Source: Planctomycetota bacterium
Lineage (GTDB): Bacteria > Planctomycetota > UBA1135 > GCA-002686595
Direction: 5' to 3'
Length of the DNA stretch: 64,000 nucleotides
Assembly (NCBI GenBank): GCA_028823345.1
Contig: JAPKBR010000010.1
Coordinates: 1 to 64,000 of the forward strand
Part shown: in pieces, positions 36,541-46,355 of the stretch
Position numbering within the stretch: position 1 is the first letter of the stretch
Layout of the letters: each line of letters begins with the position of its first letter
The notes under the pieces: generated by a model
What the model saw: the letters and a program-made list of their open reading frames with translations, nothing else
What the model was told of the DNA's origin: nothing
Databases searched by the model: none
Position numbers and translations under genes: made by a program

Positions 36541-38817
36541 ATGTTGCGCCTGATTTCATCTTTGCTGGTTGGTTCCTTGTTGTTGGCATCCCTGGGCTTG
36601 AGTCAGGGGACCAAGCGTTTGACTTTTGCGGACTTGTATGCTCAGCAGGGGCGGGTTTCGTTTCGGGAGGTGGTTCCTGCTTGGGCCTGGGCCCATGACC
36701 AGGAGCACTTGGCCACCAAGAAGGGGGGCGAGGATCTTTGGATTGATCCCTCTGACTTGAGCGAGGTGCAGCCGGTGGTGCGCTTGGAGATGCCGGCGAT
36801 CGTGTTCGATGGGGCCGCTGCTCTGGAGGCAGCGGGAATGGAAAGGGCGGCCGCTGAGGAGTGGGCCACGGGACGCCACTGGGCGAAAGGAAAGGGGCAC
36901 TTGTTTCAGCATGACAAGGGTTTGGCTTGGATGCGCACCGATGGGGTAGGAGGCGCCGGCGTGGTCTTGGACGCGGAGTTGGGTCAGCTGGCTCCGGACG
37001 GAATGCGTCTGGCCTATGTGCTGGGGAACGATCTATATGTGTTGCACCTGGGCACGGGCGAGACCTGGCGCATCACGAGCAACGGGAGTGCCGAGCGATT
37101 CAATGGTAAACTCGACTGGGTTTATCAGGAAGAGCTCTATGGGCGCGGCCGCTTTCGGGGCTTTTGGTGGAGCCCAAATTCCACCCACCTTGCGTTCTTG
37201 TCCCTCGATGAATCCCCGGTTCACAGTTTCACCGTGGTGGATCACCTGGTGGAAGACCACTTCAGGGTGGAGGCGGAAGTGACCAACTATCCCAAGGCGG
37301 GAGATCCCAATCCCATCGTTTCCCTTGGGGTGTGCCAGATCCAAGGGAGCACCGTGGCTTGGATGGACTTGGATAAGTTCCAACAGGATGAAGCGCTCAT
37401 CGTGCGGGTGGATTGGACTCCCGATGGGGCCCACTGCCTCGCGACAGTCCAAAACCGAATCCAAAATGAACTCGCTGTGGTAGCCCTCGATCCTAACAGC
37501 GCCGAGGGTGAGGTTTGGCTGCAAGAGGAAAGCAACACTTGGGTCGCGCGCCCTAGGGCACCCCATTGGTTGGCGGACGGCAGCTTCCTGTTCCTCAGTG
37601 AACGGGATAGCTGGTGGCACCTTTATCGCCGGCAGCCGGGCGGGAAAGTCGTGCAGATTTCCAAGGGCGAGTGGGAGGTTCGCTCGATCGAGCATGTGGA
37701 CGAACAGACCGGGGAAGTTCTGCTTGAGACCAACATGGGCTACCCCCCGGGGAACCAATTTTTGGTCGTGCATCTGGACGGTTCGGAGCCCCGGCGCATC
37801 ACCCAGGATAGAGGCAGTCACCGCTTATCGTTCAACGGAGATCGGAGCCTGTTCCTGGACCACCTCGGAAGTCTTATTGAACCCACCGAGGTGCGTTTGT
37901 GTCGCAGTTCGGATGGGGCGATCCTCCAGGTCTTGGGCCGAGGATCCGTGCCCGCCGCGAAGGATTATGGGATGAGCCGTTGGGAGCGGATCACGATTCC
38001 CACACGGGATGGCATTGCCCTCGATGGGTCCCTGTTGAAACCCGTTCCCTTTGATAGCGATCAGCGCTATCCGGTTTGGATCCCGACCTATTCGGGTCCG
38101 CGGTCTCCGAGCGTCCGCGAGCGATGGAATAGTTCCGCGTGGTATCAGTTCTTGGCTCAGCACGGTGTGATCGTCATGCAAGTCAACGTGCGTAGTGCCA
38201 GCCATGCGGGCCGTGCAGTTGTGGGTCAGGCTTACAAGCGGATGGGAGTGCTGGAGGTACGCGACATGGAAGACGCCGTGGACTGGCTCTGCCAAAACCC
38301 CTGGGCGGACCAGGGGCGTGTGGGGATCAGCGGGCACAGTTATGGTGGATTCATGACCGCCCGCTGTATGTTGACCAGTGACCGCTTCCGGCTGGGGGTG
38401 GCGGGCAGTGGTGTGTATGACTGGCGCATGTACGACACGATTTACACCGAGCGCTACATGAGTACTCCCGAGCTGAACCCGGAGGGGTATCTGGAAACCT
38501 CGTGCTTGCCCCAGGCCAAGAACCTGCGTGGCTTTCTGCACCTCTCCCACGGCCTGATGGATGACAACGTCCATGTGCAGCAGCTGTTTCACCTCACGGA
38601 TGCATTGCAGCAGGCCGGAAAAACAAATTGGAGCATGATGGTCTATGCGAACTCGCGGCACGGCATCAGCGGCCGCGCGCGGACCAGGCACGCGAGGCAA
38701 ATCACCTGGGACTTGATCCAGGAACACCTCGCGCCGCCCGTCGATGGGGACGCGGCCAGGGATTCTGAGCAGGCATTTGAGGCCCAATTCGGGGGCCAGG
38801 AATCCAGCGATGACTAG
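36541..38817 (+). CDS. Secreted dipeptidyl-peptidase IV-like serine peptidase (S9)
   Basis: A 758-residue exported protein with signal peptide (SSLLVGSLLLASLGLSQG). The beta-propeller contains LDWVYQEELYGR, the glutamate segment that binds the substrate N-terminus in DPP-IV. The alpha/beta-hydrolase domain holds the nucleophile elbow GHSYGGF, the Asp region LMDDNVHVQQ and the catalytic His in ANSRHGIS. It should remove Xaa-Pro-type dipeptides from peptides in the periplasm. No Shine-Dalgarno sequence is visible; a TAGACT box at 36508-36513 may be the promoter -10, giving a leader of about 20 bases. A HEAT-repeat gene follows after 150 bases. Confidence 0.9.
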   Translation: MLRLISSLLVGSLLLASLGLSQGTKRLTFADLYAQQGRVSFREVVPAWAWAHDQEHLATKKGGEDLWIDPSDLSEVQPVVRLEMPAIVFDGAAALEAAGMERAAAEEWATGRHWAKGKGHLFQHDKGLAWMRTDGVGGAGVVLDAELGQLAPDGMRLAYVLGNDLYVLHLGTGETWRITSNGSAERFNGKLDWVYQEELYGRGRFRGFWWSPNSTHLAFLSLDESPVHSFTVVDHLVEDHFRVEAEVTNYPKAGDPNPIVSLGVCQIQGSTVAWMDLDKFQQDEALIVRVDWTPDGAHCLATVQNRIQNELAVVALDPNSAEGEVWLQEESNTWVARPRAPHWLADGSFLFLSERDSWWHLYRRQPGGKVVQISKGEWEVRSIEHVDEQTGEVLLETNMGYPPGNQFLVVHLDGSEPRRITQDRGSHRLSFNGDRSLFLDHLGSLIEPTEVRLCRSSDGAILQVLGRGSVPAAKDYGMSRWERITIPTRDGIALDGSLLKPVPFDSDQRYPVWIPTYSGPRSPSVRERWNSSAWYQFLAQHGVIVMQVNVRSASHAGRAVVGQAYKRMGVLEVRDMEDAVDWLCQNPWADQGRVGISGHSYGGFMTARCMLTSDRFRLGVAGSGVYDWRMYDTIYTERYMSTPELNPEGYLETSCLPQAKNLRGFLHLSHGLMDDNVHVQQLFHLTDALQQAGKTNWSMMVYANSRHGISGRARTRHARQITWDLIQEHLAPPVDGDAARDSEQAFEAQFGGQESSDD

Positions 38818-38967
38818 GGGCGTGGCGGGCTCGATCTTCGGGCCCTGACCTACCCCGGGGAGTCCCTCTGGGAGGACAGGCCCCCTGGGCGAGGGGGAGA
38901 ATCGAGGTCCCAGGCGCTCCGGGCAGGGGTGCTTTCTGCGGTCCGATATTTGCATGAATGAGGAATC

Positions 38968-40200
38968 ATGACCCTTTCCAGCACCGCCGTTTGCCTGTTG
39001 CTCGGCTTGTCCCCGATTGCTCTTGGCCAGGAGCTCCCGGCCCCCCCCGTGGATACCCAGCAAGTCAGCACCGGGCGGGAACATCCTTCGCGTGAGCGTA
39101 TTTTGGTCCTGGACGACGGCACCACCCTGCGCGGTCGCACCCGTTGTCAGGGGGGAAACTGGGAGCTCCATGGCAAACAGGGGTGGCAGCAGGTTGAACC
39201 TTCGGTCATTCGCCAGCGCCTCGAAGCCGACGCCCTCTTGGAAGCCCGAGCCCTTGAACGCTCCCTCAAGGGAGTCCCCGCGGCGGACTTGCGCCGGGTG
39301 GAGTACCTCTCTTGGTTGGATCGCCAAGGTTTGGAGTTAGAGGCGCAGAAGGCACTGGCGCGCGCCCTTGAGGTGGAGCCCGATGAGGCTCGACTGCTCA
39401 AGCTCATCCAGCGCATGGGGCTGAAGTTGTCATTGAAGGAAAGCCTCGTCCCAGGCAGTGTTGCTTGGCAGCGAGCCGCGATTCAGGAGGGTGCGCGGGG
39501 GGATGCTCTCCAACGGGAATTAGCCGCCCGGGCATTGATGACCATGAGAGACCGTCCTGGTTTTGATGCTTTTCTCAAGTCGTTGCGGGGCGAGGCTAAT
39601 TCCAATGTGCGCCGATTCGGGCTCTTCCTGGAGAGGCGGCGATCAGGTGGAGAAGCATGGCGGGTGTTTTCACGGGTGGCGTTGCTCGATCCTTCCGAAA
39701 GGGTGCGCAGCGAGGCGGCCCTTGGCATGAAACTCTTTGGAGACGCGCGGGTGATCGGCCCCGCAGTTGCCGCCATGGGATCCAAGTATCCCGCCGTGCG
39801 CCGGAATGCGGCCCAGGCCATGGGGGTGATGGGGTACTCGGCTGCGGTTGAACCGCTGATCGCGCGGCTCGCGGCTATCGGTGGGGGGGCCGGACCGCGC
39901 TCGAACATTTCGATCCTGACCCAGCGGGCGGTGCTCTTCGACTTTGATGTGGAAGTGGCCGCGGGCGCATCGATCGCCGACCCTCAGATCGTGCCCGTCA
40001 CCGAGGGGGTCGTGCTGGATGTGCGCGTGCTTTCCTCCGGCCAAAGCGCCGTGATGGAAGCCCCCGCCGTGCGTAGCGCGCTCTCCAAGTTGACCGATGG
40101 CGAAAAGCGGAGCGCTCGGGGGTGGCAAAAGTGGTGGCAGGCGAATCAGGCAGAGTGGGCCATGGCCAAACATCTGCCCAATGCCGACGATCAGCGCTGA
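38968..40200 (+). CDS. Secreted HEAT-repeat protein
   Basis: A 410-residue protein with signal peptide (TAVCLLLGLSPIALGQ) and start preceded by TGAGGA. An N-terminal small beta segment (RILVLDDGTTLRGRTRCQGGNWELHGKQGWQQV) resembles the short domain found before HEAT repeats in several planctomycete secreted proteins. HEAT/armadillo-like repeats fill the middle (LGMKLFGDARVIGPAVAAMGSKYPAVRRNAAQAMGVMG). The C-terminal part is predicted mixed and ends in WQKWWQANQAEWA. No catalytic motif is visible. A scaffold role outside the cytoplasm is plausible. The gene lies between the S9 peptidase and an aminotransferase. Confidence 0.7.
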   Translation: MTLSSTAVCLLLGLSPIALGQELPAPPVDTQQVSTGREHPSRERILVLDDGTTLRGRTRCQGGNWELHGKQGWQQVEPSVIRQRLEADALLEARALERSLKGVPAADLRRVEYLSWLDRQGLELEAQKALARALEVEPDEARLLKLIQRMGLKLSLKESLVPGSVAWQRAAIQEGARGDALQRELAARALMTMRDRPGFDAFLKSLRGEANSNVRRFGLFLERRRSGGEAWRVFSRVALLDPSERVRSEAALGMKLFGDARVIGPAVAAMGSKYPAVRRNAAQAMGVMGYSAAVEPLIARLAAIGGGAGPRSNISILTQRAVLFDFDVEVAAGASIADPQIVPVTEGVVLDVRVLSSGQSAVMEAPAVRSALSKLTDGEKRSARGWQKWWQANQAEWAMAKHLPNADDQR

Positions 40201-40217
40201 GCCTGGAGTATCAGGTC

Positions 40218-40245
40218 TTGATTCTGCGATCCACAGGTCTAGGCT
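40218..40245 (+). promoter_or_regulatory. Promoter for a leaderless aminotransferase mRNA
   Basis: TTGATT (40218-40223), a 16-base spacer and TAGGCT (40240-40245). The A of the ATG at 40252 lies 7 bases after the -10 box, so transcription would begin at the start codon. Confidence 0.5.
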
Positions 40246-40251
40246 GTGCAT

Positions 40252-41370
40252 ATGTCCAACGCCCCTTTTCCCACGATTCACCCGCCCACTCGAATTCTGA
40301 TGGGTCCCGGCCCCTCGGTCATGGAACCGAGTGTCCTGAACGCCATGGGACGGCCGACCCTAGGGCACCTCGATCCCGCCTTCCTCCAGATCATGGATGA
40401 GTTGCGGGTCATGTTGCGCCTGGCCTTTCGCACGGACAACGAACTGACCATGCCCATGAGCGGTACCGGGTCCGCCGGGATGGAGACCGTGTTGGTCAAC
40501 TTGATCGAGCCTGGTGATCGCGTGCTGGTGGGGATCTGCGGAGTCTTCGGTCAACGCATGGCCGAAGTGGCCCTTCGTGCGGGGGCAGAAGTGGTCAAGG
40601 TCGAAGGAGAGTGGGGCCGAGCCCTAGATCCTGATGCTCTGCGCAAGGCGGGGGCAGGTGGCTCGTTCAAGGCCCTTTGCGTCGTACACGGGGAAACCAG
40701 TACGGGGGTCTTGCAGCCAATGGAGGAGATGCGCGGCATCGCCGATGAATTGGGGGCCCTGTTGATCATGGACTGCGTCACTTCCCTGGCCGGTGTGCCC
40801 GTGGAAATCGACAAATGGGGGGTGGATGCGGCCTACTCGGGCACACAAAAATGCCTCTCCTGTCCGCCCGGTTTGTCGCCCATCACATTCAGCGCGCGAG
40901 CCCAGGAAGTGCTGGCCAAGCGCAAGACCAAGGTGGCATCGTGGTATTTGGATCTGACCTTGATCGGGTCCTACTGGGGACAAGAGCGCGTCTACCATCA
41001 CACCGCTCCGATCAACGGGCTTTATGGGCTACATGAGGCTGTGCGGGTTGCGCTGGAGGAAGGGCTTGAAACCCGCTGGGCCCGGCACCGAGCGGTGAGC
41101 CAGCACCTGTATGAAGGGCTCACGGAAATGGGTTTAGATTTACGCGTTCCGGCTCCGGAACGGTTAGCTCCCTTGACTGCTGTTGCCGTACCCGCTGGGG
41201 CCGACGACGCGTTGGTGCGTGGGGCTTTATTGCAGAATTTCGACCTGGAAATAGGCGGTGGCCTGGGTCCCATGAAGGGCAACACCTGGCGCATCGGCTT
41301 GATGGGGGCGGGGGCCACTCGGGCCCATGTGGAACTCTGCCTCGCGGGCTTGCGCAGTGCGCTCGCCTAG
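40252..41370 (+). CDS. Class V aminotransferase (serine-pyruvate/alanine-glyoxylate type)
   Basis: I use the ATG at 40252 in place of the GTG two codons upstream; the product is 372 residues. This PLP enzyme begins RILMGPGPSVMEPSVLNAMGRPTLGHLDP, the hallmark of the SGAT/AGT group. The PLP-binding lysine is in YSGTQKCLSCPPGLSP, with VHGETSTGVLQP and DCVTSLAGVPVEIDKWGVD around the cofactor pocket. It probably transfers the amino group between alanine or serine and glyoxylate. It ends 3 bases before the stop of the convergent GH5 gene. Confidence 0.92.
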   Translation: MSNAPFPTIHPPTRILMGPGPSVMEPSVLNAMGRPTLGHLDPAFLQIMDELRVMLRLAFRTDNELTMPMSGTGSAGMETVLVNLIEPGDRVLVGICGVFGQRMAEVALRAGAEVVKVEGEWGRALDPDALRKAGAGGSFKALCVVHGETSTGVLQPMEEMRGIADELGALLIMDCVTSLAGVPVEIDKWGVDAAYSGTQKCLSCPPGLSPITFSARAQEVLAKRKTKVASWYLDLTLIGSYWGQERVYHHTAPINGLYGLHEAVRVALEEGLETRWARHRAVSQHLYEGLTEMGLDLRVPAPERLAPLTAVAVPAGADDALVRGALLQNFDLEIGGGLGPMKGNTWRIGLMGAGATRAHVELCLAGLRSALA

Positions 41371-41373
41371 GGC

Positions 41374-42567
41374 CTAGCGCCTAGCGCCTTCGAATCCACG
41401 GAAGAGCTCAACCTCGGCGGGTCGCAGCCGGCTCGCGTCGCGGCCCACTTGGAGGGATAGGGGGTAATCGCCCCATTGTTCTCCGGCTGCCCACCAGGCG
41501 GTTTGGACTCCGGCTTGATCGAGGGATTTCAACATGCTGGGCAGCAGAGCGGCCCAACGATGATCATTAACGGGCACGGCGAATTCACCCAATAGCCCGT
41601 CGGCATTGTTGGTTTCGAGCCACTTTAGGAAGGGTTCCAGGCGCTCCACGGCCCGCGTGCGAAGATCCGGGTCGAACTCTAATTCCTCTTCATAGGACTT
41701 GTGGTATTCGCCCGATCCGTCTTGATCGAGGTAGCAGTGAGCTTCGTAGGTCACCTTGTTTTCAGGATCTTGGATCCAGGGGCTTGAAGGGTTGACCAAG
41801 TCCCAGTGGGGGGAGCTCGACCACCGATCTCCAGCCACATAGAGGCGCGTTTTGTCCCCCTCAGCCCGGATGGCTTTTGCTGCTGCTTGGGAGGCGCGGA
41901 TCCAGGCCTTATCGGGAAGGTCGTGGGGCTCGTTCATCAGACCATAGCCGATGATTCCGGGCTGGCCACTGAAGGCATGGGCCATGCGAGCCCAGAAGTC
42001 GGCGAGGTGATCGGGACCTACCAAGACCTGACCATCGAACTCTTCATCCAAACCACAGGCGATTGGTTCCCCATCCACATGGCGCGTGTAGCGGCCATAA
42101 TTGTGCAGGTCGAAGAGTACGCTTGCGCCCACACGGTGGGCGAGATTCATTTGCAGGCGCAGGTGTTGCACCCCGTCCGGATCTAATGGGCCACCCAGGT
42201 TTGGTTGGATACGTTCCCAACGGAACGGAATGCGGAAGGTGGTGAAGCCCGCATCACTCAAGCGCTCATAGGTCGAGCGTGTGTTGAGGAAAAAATCGCG
42301 GCCCAATTGACCGGGAAAGTCGTTGCAGAAGCCCGGAAGTTGGACGCCGAACTCAAGGCCCGCAACGCTGATCCAACGGGGAAGCGGTGCGTTCTCGGGT
42401 ACGGAGCTCAAGGCGCGCGGGCGAGCCAGCGTGTTCTTCGGGTTGAGGGCGGTGTGCAACCCGCGCACAGTTTTGCGGTGGACTGGGTCCATAGATAGGA
42501 ATGATCGGAGTGGGGACTGCCTTAGCTTGAGGACTACCCCCAAGGAACCCGCCAAAATTGCAAGCAC
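41374..42567 (-). CDS. GH5-family glycanase (cellulase-like), first of two paralogues
   Basis: A 397-residue glycoside hydrolase family 5 protein. SDAGFTTFRIPFRWERIQP, VLFDLHNYGRYTRH, the acid/base GLMNEPHD and the nucleophile in LLGEFAVPVN are all present. It is paralogous to the GH5 lipoprotein at the other end of the locus. The ORF-track start is a GTG (MLAILAGSLGVVLKL) that gives a weak membrane segment; an ATG at 42492 would give a product without signal, so export is uncertain. It lies downstream of the bcsA-like gene on the same strand with a 72-base gap. Such glycanases trim nascent cellulose in bcs systems, where BcsZ is normally GH8. Confidence 0.87.
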   Translation of the reverse strand: MLAILAGSLGVVLKLRQSPLRSFLSMDPVHRKTVRGLHTALNPKNTLARPRALSSVPENAPLPRWISVAGLEFGVQLPGFCNDFPGQLGRDFFLNTRSTYERLSDAGFTTFRIPFRWERIQPNLGGPLDPDGVQHLRLQMNLAHRVGASVLFDLHNYGRYTRHVDGEPIACGLDEEFDGQVLVGPDHLADFWARMAHAFSGQPGIIGYGLMNEPHDLPDKAWIRASQAAAKAIRAEGDKTRLYVAGDRWSSSPHWDLVNPSSPWIQDPENKVTYEAHCYLDQDGSGEYHKSYEEELEFDPDLRTRAVERLEPFLKWLETNNADGLLGEFAVPVNDHRWAALLPSMLKSLDQAGVQTAWWAAGEQWGDYPLSLQVGRDASRLRPAEVELFRGFEGARR

Positions 42568-42639
42568 CCCCGGACCTGGGAAGGCTCGGCGGTGCTCGCG
42601 CTGGGCCGAAATAGGCCCTCTGATGTGCCTAGGAGCCTA

Positions 42640-45600
42640 TCAACGATCCCGGGCGCCCGCTAGCAGGGCACGGTAGTGGTGGTGGGCCCGTTTGTGTTCC
42701 CCGGCTGCCACCAAGGCATCCGCGAGACGCAGGCGCGTACCACGCTCCTCGGGGTTCGCTCGCACGATGTCCTCCAGCAATTTGATGGCCTTTTCAGGGG
42801 CTTTGGCCCGCACTAGACACATGGCAAGGCGACCGGCGAGGTCACTGTTGAGGGTTACTCCTGCCTGGTGTCGTTGCAGCATCCAGTGTAGGCGGTGCGC
42901 ATCACTATTCGAGGGGTCGGTGGCTCCCAGGTAGGCATCGAGGAACCCGGCCGTCAGGCGTGCTCCGTCCAGGCCGCGGTCCAGAAGGCGGGTGAAGATA
43001 ACCAAGGCCTCGTCGCCATTGCCGGACCAGGTGAGGGCTTCGCCCATGGCCAAAGCCACGTCCGCGTTTCCAGGATCGGTGGTGTGCAGTTCACGGAAGA
43101 TCCGTACGGCACCATCAAAGTTCCCTTGCCAGGTCAAGACGTTGGCTAGGTCGATATGCAGACTGATGTCCGTGGGGTTGTCCCGCAGAATGCCACGCAG
43201 TGTCGCTTCGGACTTCTCGAAGTCGCCAAGAGCACTGTGGATGGCCACCAGCTGTCGAAGGGTCTCTTCGTTCTGGGGTAGTACCGAGTACTGACGCAGG
43301 GCTTCTTCGGCAAGTCCAGCTTGCAAGAGGATGCCAGCGTATTCGCGTCGAACCTTCTGGTCCTCGGGCCGGGCTGCCACGATGCGCCGGAAGATGTCCA
43401 TGGCTGCGTACTCGTCGCCGGATCGCAAGATGTTCCGTGCTGCAAGGTTCTCGAATTCTTGGTAGTGGGCGGCTTGGTTTATGGGGTCGAGGACAGCAAT
43501 CCAGCGGGAGGATAGATCAGCGGCTTCATCGAAGCGGCTGGCTCCTGTGAGAGCAGCCACCAGAGCCTTGCCCATGTCCGGATCTTCCGGAGTGTAGGTG
43601 GTCAGAATACGGCAGACGCGCACCAGTTCATCGGTGCGGCCGCGCACCTCAAGTGCCTCCTTGAGCAGAATGAGGCGCTGTTGATCCGGGTACTCATCGG
43701 CCAGGGTCTCGACCAGAATACGGTCCAAGTCTTTGCCCTCGAGGAGGGAAAGGTCAATCTGTCCGCTGTCCATAGAGCGCACCAACAAGAGGTCATCGTT
43801 GTGCACTCGCTGGAAGACTCCCACGGCCACTGGAGCCAAGGCCAGTACAGCAATGGTCGCGGCTGCCACGGGGCGTACCACGGGCTTGCGTTGTTCGGTG
43901 TGTTCGACGGCCAAGTCCTGGCGCATTTTGGGCTCTTCGCTGAGTTCCAAAAGAGACTGGAGGGTGCTCCGGCCTTGGTCTTCAAAATTATCAAAGTTCA
44001 GCACATACTCGAGGATGCGGTGGGGAGGCCCGGTGACCTCGCGGGTTACCGAGACCGAGATCATGGCAAACACCGAACCGAGGGGCGTGTAGATCTCTGC
44101 CCGCATTTTATCTCCTTCGGCCACTTCCGAAGCCAAAAGGCAGCGCATGGCGCGAGTCGAAATGTCGCGGGTGCTGCAGTAGATATCGCCGGCATCGGTT
44201 TCAAGGCGCACAGGTATCTTGAAGGGAGCTCGACCAATTTCGCGCTTGGAGAACAAGCTGCTGGTCCGCGGATTGGTGCGGTGGCGGTCGAATACCTGGT
44301 ACCAAGGGGCCACCACGAAACGCTGCACCAGGCGACTGGCTGCGTCGATGGCCTCGGGCGGCGGGTCGATGAACTCAACACCGTAGCGATAAATGGATGT
44401 TCCATCTACGCCTTCGCCCTGCTTGTGGGCGGCGTAGCGGATGATACCTTGGGTCTCTAGGGTGTCGTTACTGACGATTAGTTTGACAGTGCCGCGCTCA
44501 TTGACCGGCAAGCTGTTGTAGGCAACAAAGCCCAAGCCTTCCTCATTGAGATCAGTGGAGACACCCATACCCTCGATGGTCCGGCCATCCTGGTCGGTGA
44601 AGCTATACTTGAGGGGCATGTTCAAGCGGTGGCGGTAGCCCTCGCGCTTGGAAGAGGGGGTCATGGCAGTCCGCAGGTACGCAATGGCATAGCGGGCGTG
44701 GTGCAAGATCAGGAAGGTCGCGATGCCCAAGCCTAATAGTTCGAGCTGAGGATCAAACAGGAGGTGCCGGGACCAACCGTAGATCAGAGAGAACTGACAT
44801 AGGGCCAGCAGCACGATCTGTGGCAAGACGTGGGGCAGGATCGAACCCTGACGGCCACCACGCTTGTTGGTCACAACGAACTTGGACTTCTTGCGGTAGA
44901 CCAGTGCACGCACTGTGGCTCGGATCTGGGTCCAGAAGTTGGCCATGTTGAAGAACTCGACCAAGTCGTAGTTCATGTAGCCGCGATAGACCGCCTTGAG
45001 GGACACCATCATGAGCACGATGTAGGTCACGAAGACCGCAGCCAGGGTCGGAGTGAACTCCTTGACCGGGGACACGCCCGTGAGGAGCATCAGGATCGGG
45101 GTCAGGTACAGGGCCAGGCGGGGCAGACCTCCTGCCCAGTGGATGATGGACCCAAAGTAGGTTAGGCGCTGAACGAGGGTCAGCCCCTTCATGGTCAGGG
45201 GGTTGTCGTAGGCCAGGATACTCAGGTTCCCTTCGGCCCAGCGCAGACGCTGGGTATGGAAAGTGGTCACATCGGCGGCTCCCTGCCCTGCAATCAGGCG
45301 CTCGGGCACGAACATCGATTTCCAACCCCGGGCAGCCATACGGATTCCCGTGTGCATGTCCTCGGTAATCGTCTCGGTCGCGATGTAGCCCACATCCTTG
45401 AGGGCCTCGCGCCGGAAGAGGGCCGCCGAGCCGGCAAAGATTACCGAGTTGGTGGCCGTGCGTCCTGGCTGAATGACCTTGTAGAAGAGCTCTCCCTCAT
45501 CCCAGAAGCGTCCCTTTTCGTAGTTCACACGACCCTGGAAGGTGTCGAAGTTGGAGAACGCGTGGGGGGACTGCACGATGCCCAATTCCGGATCCCGGAA

Positions 45601-46188
45601 GTAGCCGATCATGCGTGTAAGGAAGTGTGGCTCGGGGACGTGGTCCGCATCGAGGATCGCAAGAAACTCGCCGTCCGTCTGGTCGAGCGCGTTGTTCAGG
45701 TTGCCCGCCTTAGCGTGGAGGTTGTTGTCACGAGTGATGTAGTGCACGCCCAGCTCTTCACATAGCTGGCGCATCTCATCCCTCTTTCCATCATCCAGTA
45801 GGAAGGTGCGGTGGGGGTAGTCCATGGCCAAGCAGGCCTGCAGCGTGCCCCGAAGAATGGCTAGATCCTCGTTGTAGGTGGGGACAAAAACGTCGACGGT
45901 GACGTTCTCGAGGGGCGGCTGTTCCTCAGGGCTCTGGGTGTCCCAGACTTGCATGAAGAACAAGAAGAGGGACATTCCTCCCCATATTTCAGCTGCGTAG
46001 AGCATCCACGAGGCGATGCTGGCATACAGGCTCTGATGATTGAGCGTGTAGAGGCCTCTGTATGCCAGGTAGACCAGTGTCACAAGGGCACAGGTCGCCA
46101 TCAGGGCTTGTCTCGGTTTTTGGGACACGATAGGGAAGGGGTGAGTCGAGGTGGGGGGGTGAAGAATGTCGGCACTTCGGGAGTACAC
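42640..46188 (-). CDS. bcsA: Cellulose synthase BcsA-like: GT2 + two PilZ domains + periplasmic TPR tail
   Basis: An inner-membrane processive glucosyltransferase, about 1180 residues against about 750-870 for typical BcsA. In ORF-track numbering, catalytic motifs are LLDDG (143-147), DAD (193-195), TED (288-290) and QRLRW (326-330), with helices around them. Two PilZ modules follow: RxxxR at 528-532 with DLNEEG, and RxxxR at 662-666 with DISTRA; both deviate from the ideal DxSxxG. A further membrane helix (about 784-805) leads to roughly 370 residues of TPR repeats, which should be periplasmic. The start is uncertain; I chose GTG at 46188, 6 bases after AAGGGAGA, over the TTG at 46227. No bcsB is visible. 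Product identity (cellulose versus related glucan) is inference. Confidence 0.9.
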   Translation of the reverse strand: MYSRSADILHPPTSTHPFPIVSQKPRQALMATCALVTLVYLAYRGLYTLNHQSLYASIASWMLYAAEIWGGMSLFLFFMQVWDTQSPEEQPPLENVTVDVFVPTYNEDLAILRGTLQACLAMDYPHRTFLLDDGKRDEMRQLCEELGVHYITRDNNLHAKAGNLNNALDQTDGEFLAILDADHVPEPHFLTRMIGYFRDPELGIVQSPHAFSNFDTFQGRVNYEKGRFWDEGELFYKVIQPGRTATNSVIFAGSAALFRREALKDVGYIATETITEDMHTGIRMAARGWKSMFVPERLIAGQGAADVTTFHTQRLRWAEGNLSILAYDNPLTMKGLTLVQRLTYFGSIIHWAGGLPRLALYLTPILMLLTGVSPVKEFTPTLAAVFVTYIVLMMVSLKAVYRGYMNYDLVEFFNMANFWTQIRATVRALVYRKKSKFVVTNKRGGRQGSILPHVLPQIVLLALCQFSLIYGWSRHLLFDPQLELLGLGIATFLILHHARYAIAYLRTAMTPSSKREGYRHRLNMPLKYSFTDQDGRTIEGMGVSTDLNEEGLGFVAYNSLPVNERGTVKLIVSNDTLETQGIIRYAAHKQGEGVDGTSIYRYGVEFIDPPPEAIDAASRLVQRFVVAPWYQVFDRHRTNPRTSSLFSKREIGRAPFKIPVRLETDAGDIYCSTRDISTRAMRCLLASEVAEGDKMRAEIYTPLGSVFAMISVSVTREVTGPPHRILEYVLNFDNFEDQGRSTLQSLLELSEEPKMRQDLAVEHTEQRKPVVRPVAAATIAVLALAPVAVGVFQRVHNDDLLLVRSMDSGQIDLSLLEGKDLDRILVETLADEYPDQQRLILLKEALEVRGRTDELVRVCRILTTYTPEDPDMGKALVAALTGASRFDEAADLSSRWIAVLDPINQAAHYQEFENLAARNILRSGDEYAAMDIFRRIVAARPEDQKVRREYAGILLQAGLAEEALRQYSVLPQNEETLRQLVAIHSALGDFEKSEATLRGILRDNPTDISLHIDLANVLTWQGNFDGAVRIFRELHTTDPGNADVALAMGEALTWSGNGDEALVIFTRLLDRGLDGARLTAGFLDAYLGATDPSNSDAHRLHWMLQRHQAGVTLNSDLAGRLAMCLVRAKAPEKAIKLLEDIVRANPEERGTRLRLADALVAAGEHKRAHHHYRALLAGARDR

Positions 46189-46355
46189 CCTGAGTCTCCC
46201 TTGTTGAAAGTGATCGTGCGGCACCAAATATAAGGATGTCGCTTATCGGGAATGGTTCTGAGGCCGAGTGTCTCGAAGCGATTCAACGAAAGCCCTTCAG
46301 GTTAGGGGGATGAGGATCCGAATCTCTTATTTCTAGGACTCCAATTAATATTCCC

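Noticed and set aside
37825-39327. 500-aa minus-strand ORF
   Set aside because: Antisense to the well-supported S9 peptidase and HEAT-repeat genes, with no family resemblance.
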